A stretch of 64,000 bases of DNA, taken from an uncultured Microbacteriaceae bacterium. GTDB lineage: Bacteria; Actinomycetota; Actinomycetes; Actinomycetales; Microbacteriaceae. The notes beneath the pieces were generated by a model. It searched no databases, was not told the DNA's origin, and saw nothing but the letters and a program-made list of their open reading frames with translations. The position numbers and the translations under genes were made by a program. Numbering within the stretch: position 1 is the stretch's first letter; each line of letters starts with the position of its first letter. Location of the stretch: contig CANKXX010000002.1 of the NCBI GenBank assembly GCA_947487835.1, positions 616,094 to 680,093 on the forward strand. Direction: 5' to 3'. Shown piece by piece: positions 49,446 to 58,594 of the stretch.

Positions 49446-49625
49446 TTCGCTCACTCTCCAATTCGATGCGTTTGCATGCATCCAGGGTAACGGGCGGTCC
49501 GCCGGAAGTATTCCCCCTTTTCGAGGCCTGAGGCTGCGAGAGGGCTCGAGAGGGGACCGAGCCCTGCCGGACCGCGCCGAGCCGCATGGAGTGGGACGGC
49601 CACGAAAGTCCCAGGTCGGCTGACG

Positions 49626-51035
49626 GTGGCGCGGACTAACATCGCTGAGGTGATGCGCCCAGCTATGGCAACCGTCGGCGAACTCCGGGCCTCTGGCCAC
49701 GTGCAGAAGAGCCTGCGCGCCGAGATCCGGAACAACCTCCTCTCCGCCCTCCGGGAGGGCCGCGATCCGTGGCCGGGCCTGCACGGCTTCGAGTCCACCG
49801 TCATCCCGCAGCTCGAGCGGGCCCTCATCGCCGGACACGACATCGTGCTGCTCGGCGAGCGCGGCCAGGGCAAGACCCGGCTCCTGCGCACGCTGCTCGG
49901 CCTGCTCGACGAGTGGTCGCCGGTCATCGCGGGCTCGGAGCTGGGCGAGCACCCCTTCGATCCCATCACCACCGGGAGCATCCGCCGCGCCGAGGAGCTG
50001 GGCGACGACCTGCCGATCGAGTGGCGCCACCGCGACGCCCGCTACTCCGAGAAGCTCGCCACGCCGGACACGAGCGTCGCCGACCTCATCGGCGACGTCG
50101 ACCCGATGAAGGTGGCCGAGGGCCGCAGCCTGGGGGACCCCGAGACCATCCACTTCGGGCTCATCCCGCGGAGCCATCGGGGCATCGTGGCCATCAACGA
50201 GCTGCCCGACCTCGCCGAGCGCATCCAGGTCGCCATGCTCAACGTGATGGAGGAGCGCGACATCCAGATCCGCGGCTACGTGCTGCGCCTGCCACTCGAC
50301 GTGCTCGTCGTGGCCAGCGCCAACCCCGAGGACTACACGAACCGCGGACGGATCATCACGCCACTGAAGGACCGCTTCGGGGCCGAGATCCGCACGCACT
50401 ACCCGACGGAGCTCGTCGACGAGGTCGCGATCATCCGCCAGGAGGCCGACCTCGTGGCGGACGTGCCGGACTACCTCGTCGAGATCCTGGCGCGCTTCAC
50501 CCGGGCGCTGCGCGAGTCCGCCGCCGTCGACCAGCGCAGCGGCGTGAGCGCGCGCTTCGCCATCGCGGGCGCGGAGACCATCGCCGCCGCCGCCATCCAC
50601 CGCGCGACCCGGCAGGGCGAGGACCACGCCGTGGCCCGCCCCGTCGACCTGGAGACCGCGGTCGACGTGCTCGGCGGCAAGATCGAGTTCGAGTCCGGCG
50701 AGGAGGGGCGCGAGGACGAGATCCTCGACCACCTGCTCCGCACCGCCACCGCCGAGACGGTGCGCGCCCACTTCCGCGGCATCGACTTCGGCGTGCTCGT
50801 CGAGGCCATCGAAAACGGCGTGATGGTCACCACCGGCGAGCAGGTCACCGCGCGCGACTTCCTGGCCGGGCTTCCGGCGCTCGGGGAGTCCGACCTGTAC
50901 GACCGGATCTGCGACGCGCTCGGCGCGGCCACCGACGGTCAGCGGGCCGGCGCCATCGAGCTGGCTCTGGAGGGTCTCTACCTCATGCGCAAGATCAGCA
51001 AGGAGAGCGGCGGGGGCGAGACCATCTATGGCTAG
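49626..51035 (+). CDS. MoxR/ChlI-type AAA+ ATPase
   Basis: The 469-residue AAA+ protein has Walker A GERGQGKT (77-84), Walker B in 'HRGIVAINELPDL' and the sensor 'VVASANPEDYTNRGRIITPL'. Helical insert and lid features are of the magnesium-chelatase/MoxR clade. Such ATPases act as chaperones together with a von Willebrand partner encoded next to them, as here. The target is unknown. The start is GTG 49626; the next Met, nine codons on, is an alternative. It overlaps the partner gene by eight bases. Confidence 0.87.
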   Translation: MARTNIAEVMRPAMATVGELRASGHVQKSLRAEIRNNLLSALREGRDPWPGLHGFESTVIPQLERALIAGHDIVLLGERGQGKTRLLRTLLGLLDEWSPVIAGSELGEHPFDPITTGSIRRAEELGDDLPIEWRHRDARYSEKLATPDTSVADLIGDVDPMKVAEGRSLGDPETIHFGLIPRSHRGIVAINELPDLAERIQVAMLNVMEERDIQIRGYVLRLPLDVLVVASANPEDYTNRGRIITPLKDRFGAEIRTHYPTELVDEVAIIRQEADLVADVPDYLVEILARFTRALRESAAVDQRSGVSARFAIAGAETIAAAAIHRATRQGEDHAVARPVDLETAVDVLGGKIEFESGEEGREDEILDHLLRTATAETVRAHFRGIDFGVLVEAIENGVMVTTGEQVTARDFLAGLPALGESDLYDRICDALGAATDGQRAGAIELALEGLYLMRKISKESGGGETIYG

Positions 51036-53103
51036 AGCCAACCGCCGGCTCACCCACGCCTCCCGGTACGGCAGGTACACCGGCGGGCCCGACCCGCTCG
51101 CCCCGCCGGTCGACCTGTCCGAAGCGCTCGACGCCATCGGCGAGGACGTGATGGCCGGCTACTCGCCGGAGAGGGCGATGCGGGAGTTCCTGCGCCGCGG
51201 CGGCCGGGACCAGTCCGGCCTCGACGACCTCGCGCGCCAGGTCGCGGAGCGCCGGCGCGAGCTCACCCGCAAGCACAACCTCGACGGCACGCTGCAGGAG
51301 ATCACGGAGCTCCTCGAGAAGGCGGTCCGCGCCGAGCGCGGGCAACTGGCCCGGGACGTGGACATGGACGACGGCGACCGGATGCTCGCCGAGATGCAGC
51401 TCGCTAACCTGCCCGCCTCCCCGGCGGCGGCCGTCAGCGAGCTGAGCGGCTACGACTGGCGCAGCCGCGAGGCGCGCGAGAACTACGAGAAGATCAAGGA
51501 CCTGCTGGGCCGCGAGATGCTCGACCAGCGCTTCGCCGGCATGAAGAAGGCGCTCGAGAGCGCGACGGACGCCGACCGGGCCGCGATCAACGACATGCTC
51601 GGTGACCTCAACGACCTGCTCGAGGCGCACCGGCGCGGCGAGGACAGCCAGGACCAGTTCGACGAGTTCATGGACAAGCACGGCGACTTCTTCCCCGAGG
51701 GGCCGCAGAACATCGATGAGCTCCTCGACTCGCTCGCGCAGCGCGCCGCCGCGGCGCAGCGCATGCGCAACTCGATGACCCAGGAGCAGCGCGACGAGCT
51801 CGACGCGCTCGCGCAGCAGGCTTTCGGCTCGCCCGAGCTTCTGCAGTCCCTCTCCCAGCTCGACGGGAACCTCCGTTCGCTGCGCCCGGGGGAGGACTGG
51901 GGCGGCTCGGAGCGCATGGACGGCGGGGAGGGGCTGGGCCTCGGCGACGGCACCGGGGTCTTCCAGGACATCGCCGACCTCGACGAGCTGGCGGACCAGC
52001 TCTCGCAGTCGTACAACGGCTCCCAGCTCGACGACCTCGACCTCGACAAGCTCTCCCGCCAGCTCGGCGACGACGCGGCCGTCGACGCCCGCACGCTGCA
52101 GCAGCTCGAGAAAGCGCTGCGGGACTCGGGCACGATGAAGCGCGGCACGGACGGGCAGCTCAAGCTGACCCCGAAAGCCATGCGCCAGCTGGGCAAGGCG
52201 CTGCTCCGCGACGTCGCCAAGCGCATGTCGGGGCGGCAGGGCAACCGCGACCTGCGCCAGGCCGGGGCGGCCGGGGAGGGCTCCGGCGCGACCCGGGAGT
52301 GGGCGTTCGGCGACACCGAGCCGTGGGACGTTCCCCGCACCATCTCGAACGCCGTCACCCGGAGCGCGGGCGAGGGCCGCCCGCTCGGCGGGGGCGTGCG
52401 CATCGAGATCGGCGACGTCGAGGTGCAGGAGACCGAGGCCCGCACGCAGGCCTGCGTCGTGCTGCTCGTCGACACGTCGTTCTCGATGGCGATGGACGGG
52501 CGCTGGGTGCCGATGAAGCGCACCGCACTCGCGCTGCACACGCTCATCACGAGCCGCTTCCGCGGCGACGACCTGCAGCTCATCGCGTTCGGGCGGCACG
52601 CCGAGGCCATGGACATCGAGCAGCTCACCGGGCTCGAGGCGCAGTACGAGAAGGGCACGAACCTCCACCACGCGCTGCTGCTGGCCAACCGTCACTTCCG
52701 CAAGCACCCGAGCGCCCAGCCGGTGCTGCTGATCGTCACCGACGGCGAGCCGACCTCGCATCTCGAGTCGAGCGGGGAGGTGTTCTTCAGCTACCCGCCG
52801 CACCCGGTGACGGTCGCCCACGCCGTACGCGAGCTCGACAACTCGATGCGGCTGGGCGCGCACACGACGTTCTTCCGGCTGGGCGAGGATCCGGGTCTCG
52901 CCCGATTCATCGAGGCCATGGCCAAGCGCGTCGACGGCACGGTGGTGTCTCCCGAGCTGGACGACCTGGGCGCAGCCGTGGTCGGGTCCTACCTCGGCTC
53001 CCGCCGGGAGGACGACTGGGGGGGCTACGGCGGCTGGGGCGGCTACGGCGGGGCCGGCGGGCTGGGCGACGGGTTGTACCCGGGGCGCAGCGGCTGGTAC
53101 TGA
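51028..53103 (+). CDS. von Willebrand factor A domain protein, partner of the MoxR-type ATPase
   Basis: The 691-residue protein has a long helical N-terminal half rich in Asp, Leu and Gln (about residues 20-420) and a C-terminal VWA domain. The MIDAS motif is DTSFS (about residues 482-486) in 'VVLLVDTSFSMAMDG'. Thr in 'EKGTNLHHALLLANRHF' and Asp in 'LLIVTDGEPTSHL' supply the other metal ligands. It ends in a Gly/Tyr/Trp-rich tail. VWA partners present substrates to MoxR-type ATPases. No signal peptide or membrane helix is present, so the pair is cytosolic. The start ATG 51028 lies within the ATPase gene. Confidence 0.87.
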   Translation: MARANRRLTHASRYGRYTGGPDPLAPPVDLSEALDAIGEDVMAGYSPERAMREFLRRGGRDQSGLDDLARQVAERRRELTRKHNLDGTLQEITELLEKAVRAERGQLARDVDMDDGDRMLAEMQLANLPASPAAAVSELSGYDWRSREARENYEKIKDLLGREMLDQRFAGMKKALESATDADRAAINDMLGDLNDLLEAHRRGEDSQDQFDEFMDKHGDFFPEGPQNIDELLDSLAQRAAAAQRMRNSMTQEQRDELDALAQQAFGSPELLQSLSQLDGNLRSLRPGEDWGGSERMDGGEGLGLGDGTGVFQDIADLDELADQLSQSYNGSQLDDLDLDKLSRQLGDDAAVDARTLQQLEKALRDSGTMKRGTDGQLKLTPKAMRQLGKALLRDVAKRMSGRQGNRDLRQAGAAGEGSGATREWAFGDTEPWDVPRTISNAVTRSAGEGRPLGGGVRIEIGDVEVQETEARTQACVVLLVDTSFSMAMDGRWVPMKRTALALHTLITSRFRGDDLQLIAFGRHAEAMDIEQLTGLEAQYEKGTNLHHALLLANRHFRKHPSAQPVLLIVTDGEPTSHLESSGEVFFSYPPHPVTVAHAVRELDNSMRLGAHTTFFRLGEDPGLARFIEAMAKRVDGTVVSPELDDLGAAVVGSYLGSRREDDWGGYGGWGGYGGAGGLGDGLYPGRSGWY

Positions 53104-53170
53104 GCAGTCCCGACTGAGAGGTCGCGATTGAGCGGTCGCGACTGAGCAGTCGCGACTGACAGCCGCGATC
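53101..53170. repeat. 14-bp tandem repeat beginning at the stop codon
   Basis: Five units of 14 bases run from the TGA of the VWA gene: TGAGCAGTCCCGAC, TGAGAGGTCGCGAT, TGAGCGGTCGCGAC, TGAGCAGTCGCGAC and TGACAGCCGCGATC. Four contain the palindrome CGCGA or TCGCGA. The array fills most of the gap to the convergent SCO1664-type gene. Confidence 0.85.
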
Positions 53171-53179
53171 AGCGGGGCG

Positions 53180-54007
53180 TCAGAACAGCGGCCAGGGCAC
53201 CGCGGGCATGCCTCCTGAGGGGGAGGGGAAGCGGCCCTTCGACCGCAGCCGGTCGCAGCGGGCGGCGAGCGCGGCGATCTCGCCGTCCGTGATCAATGCG
53301 GCGAGCGCCGCGCCCAGCCCGCCCGCGAGCTGTCCGGACACGCGCTCGATGCCGTCCAGCTCCTCCGCGGACAGCTCCTCACCCAGCCAGCCCCACAGCA
53401 CGGTGCGCAGCTTGTGCTCGACGTGGAAGGTGAGGCCGTGGTCGACGCCATGGCGGTGACCGCCGGGCATGGCGAGCACGTGCGCGCCCTTGCGGTCGGC
53501 GTTGTTCACGACGACGTCGAAGACCGCCATCCGGCGCAGGGCGGCGGTGTCCTCGTGGATGAGGGCGACCGTGCGATCCTCCTCGTCGCTGCCCTCGAGC
53601 ACCTGGCGCCAGCCCGCATCCGGCACCTCGTCCGCGAGCACCAGGTCCACGGGATCCTGCTCCGGGTCGATCTCCTGCCAGAGTTGCACCATCCCGATGC
53701 CGAGCGGCCCCTCGCGCAGCCAGGTGCGGGGCACGATGTCCCAGCCGAACGCCTCGGAGACGAGGTAGGCCGCGGCCTCGCGGCCGGCGAGAGTGCCGTC
53801 GGGGAAGTCCCAGAGCGGTCGCTCGCCCCGCACGGGCTTGTAGACGACGGCGACGTCGCCGATGCTGCCGAGGAAGGTCGCGTTCGACGCCGTCGTGATC
53901 CGGCCCTGGAGTTCCAGCTCGTCGTTCTCCAGGTCGACCCCGCCGGCATCGGCTCCGACGCCTGTGCCGGCCTCGGTGCCGATCTCCGCCGGGTCGGGCA
54001 CCGTCAT
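53180..54007 (-). CDS. SCO1664 family protein (PI3/4-kinase-like fold)
   Basis: The 275-residue protein matches the actinobacterial SCO1664 family: 'VVYKPVRGERPLWDFPDGTL' near residue 54, 'REAAAYLVSEAFGWDIVPRT', 'FDVVVNNADRKGAHVLAM' and 'HGVDHGLTFHVEHKLRTVLW'. The Lys, the Asn/Asp pair and the HGVDHGL motif resemble the active site of phosphatidylinositol-kinase-like enzymes. Its substrate is not established. It overlaps the DUF3090 gene in ATGA (start 54007), and in many actinobacteria these two and the MSMEG_4193 phosphatase form a block next to mshC. Here mshC lies about 7 kb further on. Confidence 0.87.
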   Translation of the reverse strand: MTVPDPAEIGTEAGTGVGADAGGVDLENDELELQGRITTASNATFLGSIGDVAVVYKPVRGERPLWDFPDGTLAGREAAAYLVSEAFGWDIVPRTWLREGPLGIGMVQLWQEIDPEQDPVDLVLADEVPDAGWRQVLEGSDEEDRTVALIHEDTAALRRMAVFDVVVNNADRKGAHVLAMPGGHRHGVDHGLTFHVEHKLRTVLWGWLGEELSAEELDGIERVSGQLAGGLGAALAALITDGEIAALAARCDRLRSKGRFPSPSGGMPAVPWPLF

Positions 54008-54570
54008 TCGAGGTCGCCGGGCTGCGGGCAGACGTGCCCCTCCGGGTCCATCGGGTAGCCGCACAGGAGGCAGCTGGGCCGCCCCGCGCCGACCACCTCG
54101 AGGGTGCGCTTCGCGAACGCCCGGGCGGTGCCGACAGGGATCCGCACCAGCAGCGCCTCGGGCGGTTCGACCTCTATGGGCTCGGACTCGTACTCGTCGG
54201 GGTCGATGTCGTCCAGGTCGGCCATGGCGTAAGCCTCGATGACGATCTGCGCCGTCGTGGGGTCCCAGCCGAGGCCCATGGCACCGGTGCGGAACTGCGT
54301 GTCGAGGGGCTGCTCGAGCGGGTCGTTGTCAACGAGCTCCACCGGCGTCGAGTCCGGGACGCTGAACGGGTTGCCGTCGGTGGACCGCAGCTCGTCGAGC
54401 ACCTCGTCGATCTTCTCGGCGAGCAGGGCCGACTGCTCCTTCTCGAGGGCGACGGTGACGATCCGGCTTCGGGTGCGCGCCTGGAGGTAGAACTCGCGGG
54501 CACCTGGTCGCCCGACGGTCCCGACCACGAGTCGATCCGGCCAGGCGAACTCATGGACGATTGTGGGCAT
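54004..54570 (-). CDS. DUF3090 family protein
   Basis: The 188-residue protein begins 'MPTIVHEFAWPDRLVVGTVG' and continues 'GAREFYLQARTRSRIVTVAL'. It ends with 'GRPSCLLCGYPMDPEGHVCP', a CxxC...C zinc-like end. This is the DUF3090 family, conserved in actinobacteria with the SCO1664 and MSMEG_4193 families; the function is unknown. The Cys-containing tail suggests metal binding. It overlaps the SCO1664-type gene by four bases and follows the phosphatase gene by nine bases, so all three are one operon. The start is ATG 54570. Confidence 0.88.
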   Translation of the reverse strand: MPTIVHEFAWPDRLVVGTVGRPGAREFYLQARTRSRIVTVALEKEQSALLAEKIDEVLDELRSTDGNPFSVPDSTPVELVDNDPLEQPLDTQFRTGAMGLGWDPTTAQIVIEAYAMADLDDIDPDEYESEPIEVEPPEALLVRIPVGTARAFAKRTLEVVGAGRPSCLLCGYPMDPEGHVCPQPGDLE

Positions 54571-54579
54571 GGGGATATT

Positions 54580-55287
54580 TTAGGAGCCCGGCTCGTCCGG
54601 TGCCTGGGGGCCCGCCCCGCCACCCACCTGCGCATCGCTCTCGGCGGGCCGCGCGCGCAACCAGGAGAGGTCGCCGGAGTCCGTGTTCGTGGCGAGGACG
54701 TTCGGGCGTGCGGCGCCGTAGCGGATGATCGAGACCGAGGCGGGGCCGACGTCGATGCGTTGGAACAGGTCGAGGTGCATGCCGAGCGCGTCGGCGAGGA
54801 TCGACTTGATGATGTCGCCGTGGCTCACCGCGGCCCACACGGCACCGGGTCCGTGCTCGGCCTCGAACGCCGCATCGCGGCGGCGGACGGCGGCCACCGA
54901 CCGGGCCTGCATCGCCGCGAGCGACTCCCCGCCCGGGAACACCGCGGCGGACGGCTGCGTCTGCACGACCGACCAGAGGGCCTCCGCGGCGAGCTCCTTG
55001 AGCGTGCGGCCCTGCCACTCGCCGTAGTCGCACTCCGTGATGCCCTTCTCGAGCGGCGTGACAGGAGAACCGGACTGCCGCTCGAGAATCACGCGGGCCG
55101 TCTGCCTGCAGCGCTCGAGGGGGCTCGAGACCACGCCGACGAGCGGCACGTCGGCCAGGCGCTCCGCGGTGCGCATCGCCTGCTTCCGGCCGTGCTCGTC
55201 GAGCCGGACCCCCGCGGTGCGGCCGGCAAGCACGCCGGAGGCGTTCGCGGTGGTGCGGCCGTGCCGCACGAGGAGAACAGTAGCCAT
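54580..55287 (-). CDS. MSMEG_4193 family histidine phosphatase
   Basis: The 235-residue protein has the phosphatase signature 'LLVRHGRTTANASGVLAGRT' with the catalytic His in RHG. A second half has 'SSPLERCRQTARVI', 'GITECDYGEWQGRTLKELA' and 'WAAVSHGDIIKSILADALG' with the second His. It belongs to the MSMEG_4193 subfamily of phosphoglycerate-mutase-like phosphatases, which clusters with mshC in actinobacteria and may act in or near the mycothiol or inositol-phosphate pathway; this is inferred from gene neighbourhood. The start is ATG 55287. It is the first gene of the three-gene operon. Confidence 0.9.
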   Translation of the reverse strand: MATVLLVRHGRTTANASGVLAGRTAGVRLDEHGRKQAMRTAERLADVPLVGVVSSPLERCRQTARVILERQSGSPVTPLEKGITECDYGEWQGRTLKELAAEALWSVVQTQPSAAVFPGGESLAAMQARSVAAVRRRDAAFEAEHGPGAVWAAVSHGDIIKSILADALGMHLDLFQRIDVGPASVSIIRYGAARPNVLATNTDSGDLSWLRARPAESDAQVGGGAGPQAPDEPGS

Positions 55288-55446
55288 GCCGTTCAGCCTA
55301 GGCAGACGCGGCGCGGTGCAGCGCCACCGGGGCGCGTTGCCGGACGGCCGGTCCGCCGAGTCGGGGCCTGGACACGGCGGCCGATCGCCATCAGCATGAG
55401 GAAACACGGCTTCTGCCGATCGACTCGATGACGAGAGCGAGAACCG

Positions 55447-55854
55447 ATGGAACGCACGACCACGGGTCCGACCGGTAGGGCACCCGGCGCGGTCTTCACC
55501 GGCGACGTCTACATGACGGCGATCACCGTCCCGACGCCACCGTCACGCCTCTTCGCGAGCCTGGTGCGGTTCACGCCGGGCGCGCGCACCCACTGGCACT
55601 CCCACGCCGTCGGCCAGACTCTGTATGTCACCGAGGGCGTCGGCCTCGTCGGCACCCGCGACGGCGGAACGATCCGCATCCAGCCCGGTGACACGGTGTG
55701 GGCACCCGCCGGCGAGGAGCACTGGCACGGGGCTACCGCGGCGACCCTCATGTGCCACATCGCGATGCTGGAGTGGAAGGAGGACGGCAGCGACCCCACC
55801 ACCTGGCTCGAAGCGGTGAGCGACGACGACTACCGCGCAGCGAACCAGCAGTAG
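55447..55854 (+). CDS. Cupin-domain protein
   Basis: The 135-residue single-domain cupin has the first motif 'GARTHWHSHAVGQTLYVTEG' (two His and the Gln/Glu site) and the second 'PGDTVWAPAGEEHWHGATAA' with the third His. A bound metal is likely. It resembles carboxymuconolactone-decarboxylase-linked or quercetinase-like cupins often annotated as '(R)-mandelonitrile lyase' relatives, and no reaction can be assigned. The start is ATG 55447. It is divergent from the phosphatase operon and converges with the flavin monooxygenase gene, leaving 18 bases between stops. Confidence 0.85.
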   Translation: MERTTTGPTGRAPGAVFTGDVYMTAITVPTPPSRLFASLVRFTPGARTHWHSHAVGQTLYVTEGVGLVGTRDGGTIRIQPGDTVWAPAGEEHWHGATAATLMCHIAMLEWKEDGSDPTTWLEAVSDDDYRAANQQ

Positions 55855-55872
55855 CCGGGACGGTGATGCCCG

Positions 55873-57579
55873 CTACGCCGACAGGTCCTCGGCGGCAGGT
55901 CGCGGCGCTGCCCCGCGAGGCGGTGCCGGAGGAGAGTACCTCCTGGGCAGGATGTTGAATGCGAGCGGTGTCTCCTTCGCCAGGACGAAGACCTCGATCG
56001 CGTGCTTGAGGAACGACTCGACCGGCGTGATCCCCTGCAGCATCAGATCGATGTGGAAGTAGACCCACTGCTGCAGCCAGCAGGAATCCTTCGCCCAGAT
56101 GAACGAGTGGATAATGCTGTTGTCGCTCAGTTGGCGTCGGGCGGAGCGTTCCATCTGCTTCTCACTCCGCTGCTTCCGCACGCTGAGGTGATAGACGGCC
56201 AGGTCTGCCGAATTGGTCGCCCGCATCGGTCCGAACGTCGTCCAGAGAGCCGTCGACGACGCGAGGACCGGCAGTGCCGGCACGACGAAGTGGTTGTAGA
56301 GCTTCGCGCGCGGGTTGAGGGCGAACGGCCGGCCGTCCTTCGTCAGCGTGAGGGTGTCGATCCCGCTCCTGTTCCCGGTCGCCCAGATCAGGACGTCGCC
56401 CGGGATGCTGCCGCCGTCGGCGAGGACGAGGCCTTCCGCGTCGAAGCCGACCGGGTTCCCGATCGTGAAAGGGATCTCCCGGAGCTCGCGGCGCTGCGTC
56501 GCGCACAGCAGGCCGCCGTGGAAGTGCGTGAAGTCGGTGTGCGGCTGCCCCACGGTGTGCAGGTAGCCGGACGACCAGTGCAGCACGGCGCCCAGCCGCT
56601 GGGAGAGGCCGGTGTAGAGGACGGTCGCCAGGTAGGTGATGCCGCGGAGCCGATTCCTCGGTGATGCGTCGTGCAGCAACGACTCGAACCGGTAGAAGAG
56701 GTAGGGCTTCCGCATCACCCACGTGACGTTCTCGTAGCCCGCACGCCGCAGGCCGAGCACGACGTCGCAGGACGCCTTGCCGCCACCGATCACGACCACC
56801 CGCCGCTCGTTGCGCACGATGTCCTCGAGTTCCGCGGTCGTGAACTGGGTCGTGTGCAGCTGTCGGCCTTGGAACACGTCGGAGCCCGGAAGCTGCGGCA
56901 CGTTACCGAAGGCCGCCATCGATGCCCAGATGACCAGGTCGTACGGGGCGGAGGTCGACGTGATCCCCGTGCGGGTGTCGGTGAGCGTCAGGGTGCCGGT
57001 GCCCTCGGACGACCGGTAGTCGAGCGCATCGACATTCGTGGAGAACCGGCAGCGGGAGCGCAGGTCGTTGGCGTCCGCGAAGCGGTGGATGTAACGCTCC
57101 ACCTCCTCGGCCATCACCTTGCCGCCCTGGACGTCCGGATCATCGCTGTAGGGGAACCCGTCGAAGGAGGTGACCGTCATGCTGCCGTGGATCTGCAGGC
57201 CGTGGTAGCGCAGTGCGGGGGACCACGTGCCGCCGAGGTCGTCGTATCGCTCGTACACGTCGACGTTCGTCACCCCGAGCTTCAGAAATCGCTGCAGGCA
57301 CTGCAGGCCGCTCCATCCCGCGCCCACGATCGCGATCCGCAGCTCGCGCGGATCCCGCCGGTACCGAAGTCCGCGGGCCCACAGCCGGCGGACGAGAATC
57401 CAGAGCAGGATCACCGGCGACATCGCTGCCATGACCGCATAGAACAGGGCGGTGGAGACGGCGACGAGGAGCCACCCGGCCGGGGCCCACCAGGGTTTCC
57501 GCTCCGTGGGCGTCCCCAGCTTCGAGTAGGGCGTGATCAGAGGCGGCTGTCCGAACAACGGCTCCGTGTCGAGTGCCAT
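55873..57579 (-). CDS. Flavin-containing monooxygenase (FMO/BVMO-like) with membrane helix
   Basis: The 568-residue protein has an N-terminal hydrophobic segment (about residues 33-63), then the FAD motif 'IAIVGAGWSGLQCL' (GAGWSG, 86-91), 'YERYDDLGGTWSP' and an NADPH motif 'VVVIGGGKASCDVVLGL'. 'FQGRQLHTTQF' approximates the FMO fingerprint FxGxxxHxxxY with Phe in place of Tyr. Such enzymes oxygenate nitrogen, sulfur or ketone groups. The N-terminal helix is unusual for bacterial members and suggests membrane association and a lipophilic substrate. The start is ATG 57579. It lies downstream of the LuxR-type regulator gene on the same strand, 74 bases away. Confidence 0.85.
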   Translation of the reverse strand: MALDTEPLFGQPPLITPYSKLGTPTERKPWWAPAGWLLVAVSTALFYAVMAAMSPVILLWILVRRLWARGLRYRRDPRELRIAIVGAGWSGLQCLQRFLKLGVTNVDVYERYDDLGGTWSPALRYHGLQIHGSMTVTSFDGFPYSDDPDVQGGKVMAEEVERYIHRFADANDLRSRCRFSTNVDALDYRSSEGTGTLTLTDTRTGITSTSAPYDLVIWASMAAFGNVPQLPGSDVFQGRQLHTTQFTTAELEDIVRNERRVVVIGGGKASCDVVLGLRRAGYENVTWVMRKPYLFYRFESLLHDASPRNRLRGITYLATVLYTGLSQRLGAVLHWSSGYLHTVGQPHTDFTHFHGGLLCATQRRELREIPFTIGNPVGFDAEGLVLADGGSIPGDVLIWATGNRSGIDTLTLTKDGRPFALNPRAKLYNHFVVPALPVLASSTALWTTFGPMRATNSADLAVYHLSVRKQRSEKQMERSARRQLSDNSIIHSFIWAKDSCWLQQWVYFHIDLMLQGITPVESFLKHAIEVFVLAKETPLAFNILPRRYSPPAPPRGAAPRPAAEDLSA

Positions 57580-57653
57580 CGTCTCCGCCTTCCGGGCGTA
57601 GCTCAGATGCTACAAGCGGCGTGGCCTCGCCGACAGAGAGAAGTGAGCGAAAC

Positions 57654-58493
57654 TCACGACAAGGCGGCGCGGTGCAGCGCCAACAGCTCGGTGCGGCTGG
57701 TGACGCCCGTCTTGCGCAGCACGTTCGACACGTGGAACTTCACGGTGTTGCCGCTCACACCGAGCGCCTCCGCGATGGCGGCGTTCCGCTCGCCGGCGAG
57801 CATCAGCGCCGCCACCTCGCGCTCCCGGGCGCTCAGCTGCACGTCCTCGACGATGGGTTCCGGCGGCGGGGGCGCGTCGAGCGGGATCGTGATCGCCATG
57901 CTCGAACCCCAGCCCGCAGTCGACTCGACCTGCAGCACGCCGTTGAGCGAGGTCACCCGCTCCATGATCGGGCGGAGCGCGTCGTCGTGCCGGGTCACCT
58001 CGCCGCGACCGTCGTCGCGCATCCGGATAAGCAGGTTGAGGCCGTCGCAGTCCCACTGGATGCGCACGCGGCGCGCCTCGCCCTCATCGACGAGGGCGAG
58101 CACGGCGGTGCGGACGATGGCGCGCGCGGCATTGGCGACGTCGCCGGGCAGGGCCCGCCCGGTGGGCGGCGGCTCGACGAACTGCAGGTCGAGGTCCCCG
58201 TACCGCACGAGCGGGCGCAGGTCGGCGGTGAGCCGCGCGAACGCGCCGACGACCGGCTCGACGACGGAGTTGCGCGTCTCCTCGCCCCGGGTTCGCGCCG
58301 CGACGAGCGCCGCCGCCGCGGTGTCGATCGCGGTCGTGCGGGCGGCGCGGTCGTCGAGACGGCGGGACCGGAGGACCGCGAGGAGGGACTCGAGCACGAC
58401 GGCGTGCCGGTCGGCCTGCTCCGCGAGGTCGCGCGCGTGCGTCTCGAGGAGGGCCCGTGTCGCGGGCGACGGGATGGGGAGCGGCTCGGTCAC
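57654..58493 (-). CDS. Histidine-kinase-like ATPase fused to a LuxR DNA-binding domain
   Basis: The 279-residue protein has a helical N-terminal half without a recognisable phospho-accepting His box. A degenerate HATPase_c region follows (about residues 120-205; 'LLIRMRDDGRGEV' as the G1 box and 'GWGSSMAITIPLD' as the G2-like end). A LuxR/GerE helix-turn-helix completes it (residues 218-279; 'LSAREREVAALMLAGERNAA', 'VSGNTVKFHVSNVLRKTG'). Normally these parts sit in separate sensor and regulator proteins. It has no receiver domain or membrane segment. It is divergent from hxlB-hxlA across 101 bases, so it may regulate formaldehyde fixation. The start is GTG 58493. Confidence 0.8.
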   Translation of the reverse strand: MTEPLPIPSPATRALLETHARDLAEQADRHAVVLESLLAVLRSRRLDDRAARTTAIDTAAAALVAARTRGEETRNSVVEPVVGAFARLTADLRPLVRYGDLDLQFVEPPPTGRALPGDVANAARAIVRTAVLALVDEGEARRVRIQWDCDGLNLLIRMRDDGRGEVTRHDDALRPIMERVTSLNGVLQVESTAGWGSSMAITIPLDAPPPPEPIVEDVQLSAREREVAALMLAGERNAAIAEALGVSGNTVKFHVSNVLRKTGVTSRTELLALHRAALS

Positions 58494-58594
58494 GAGGACT
58501 TACCCTACTCGCGCGGCCACCCTACCCGCCCGGGTAGGTCGCCTGGTCGGTCGGGGCGCGGCGGCCGGCAAGCATCCCGCCGAGGATGGAGCCT

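Noticed and set aside
57654..58493. Simple LuxR response regulator
   Set aside because: There is no receiver domain; the region before the LuxR domain has ATPase-type glycine boxes instead.
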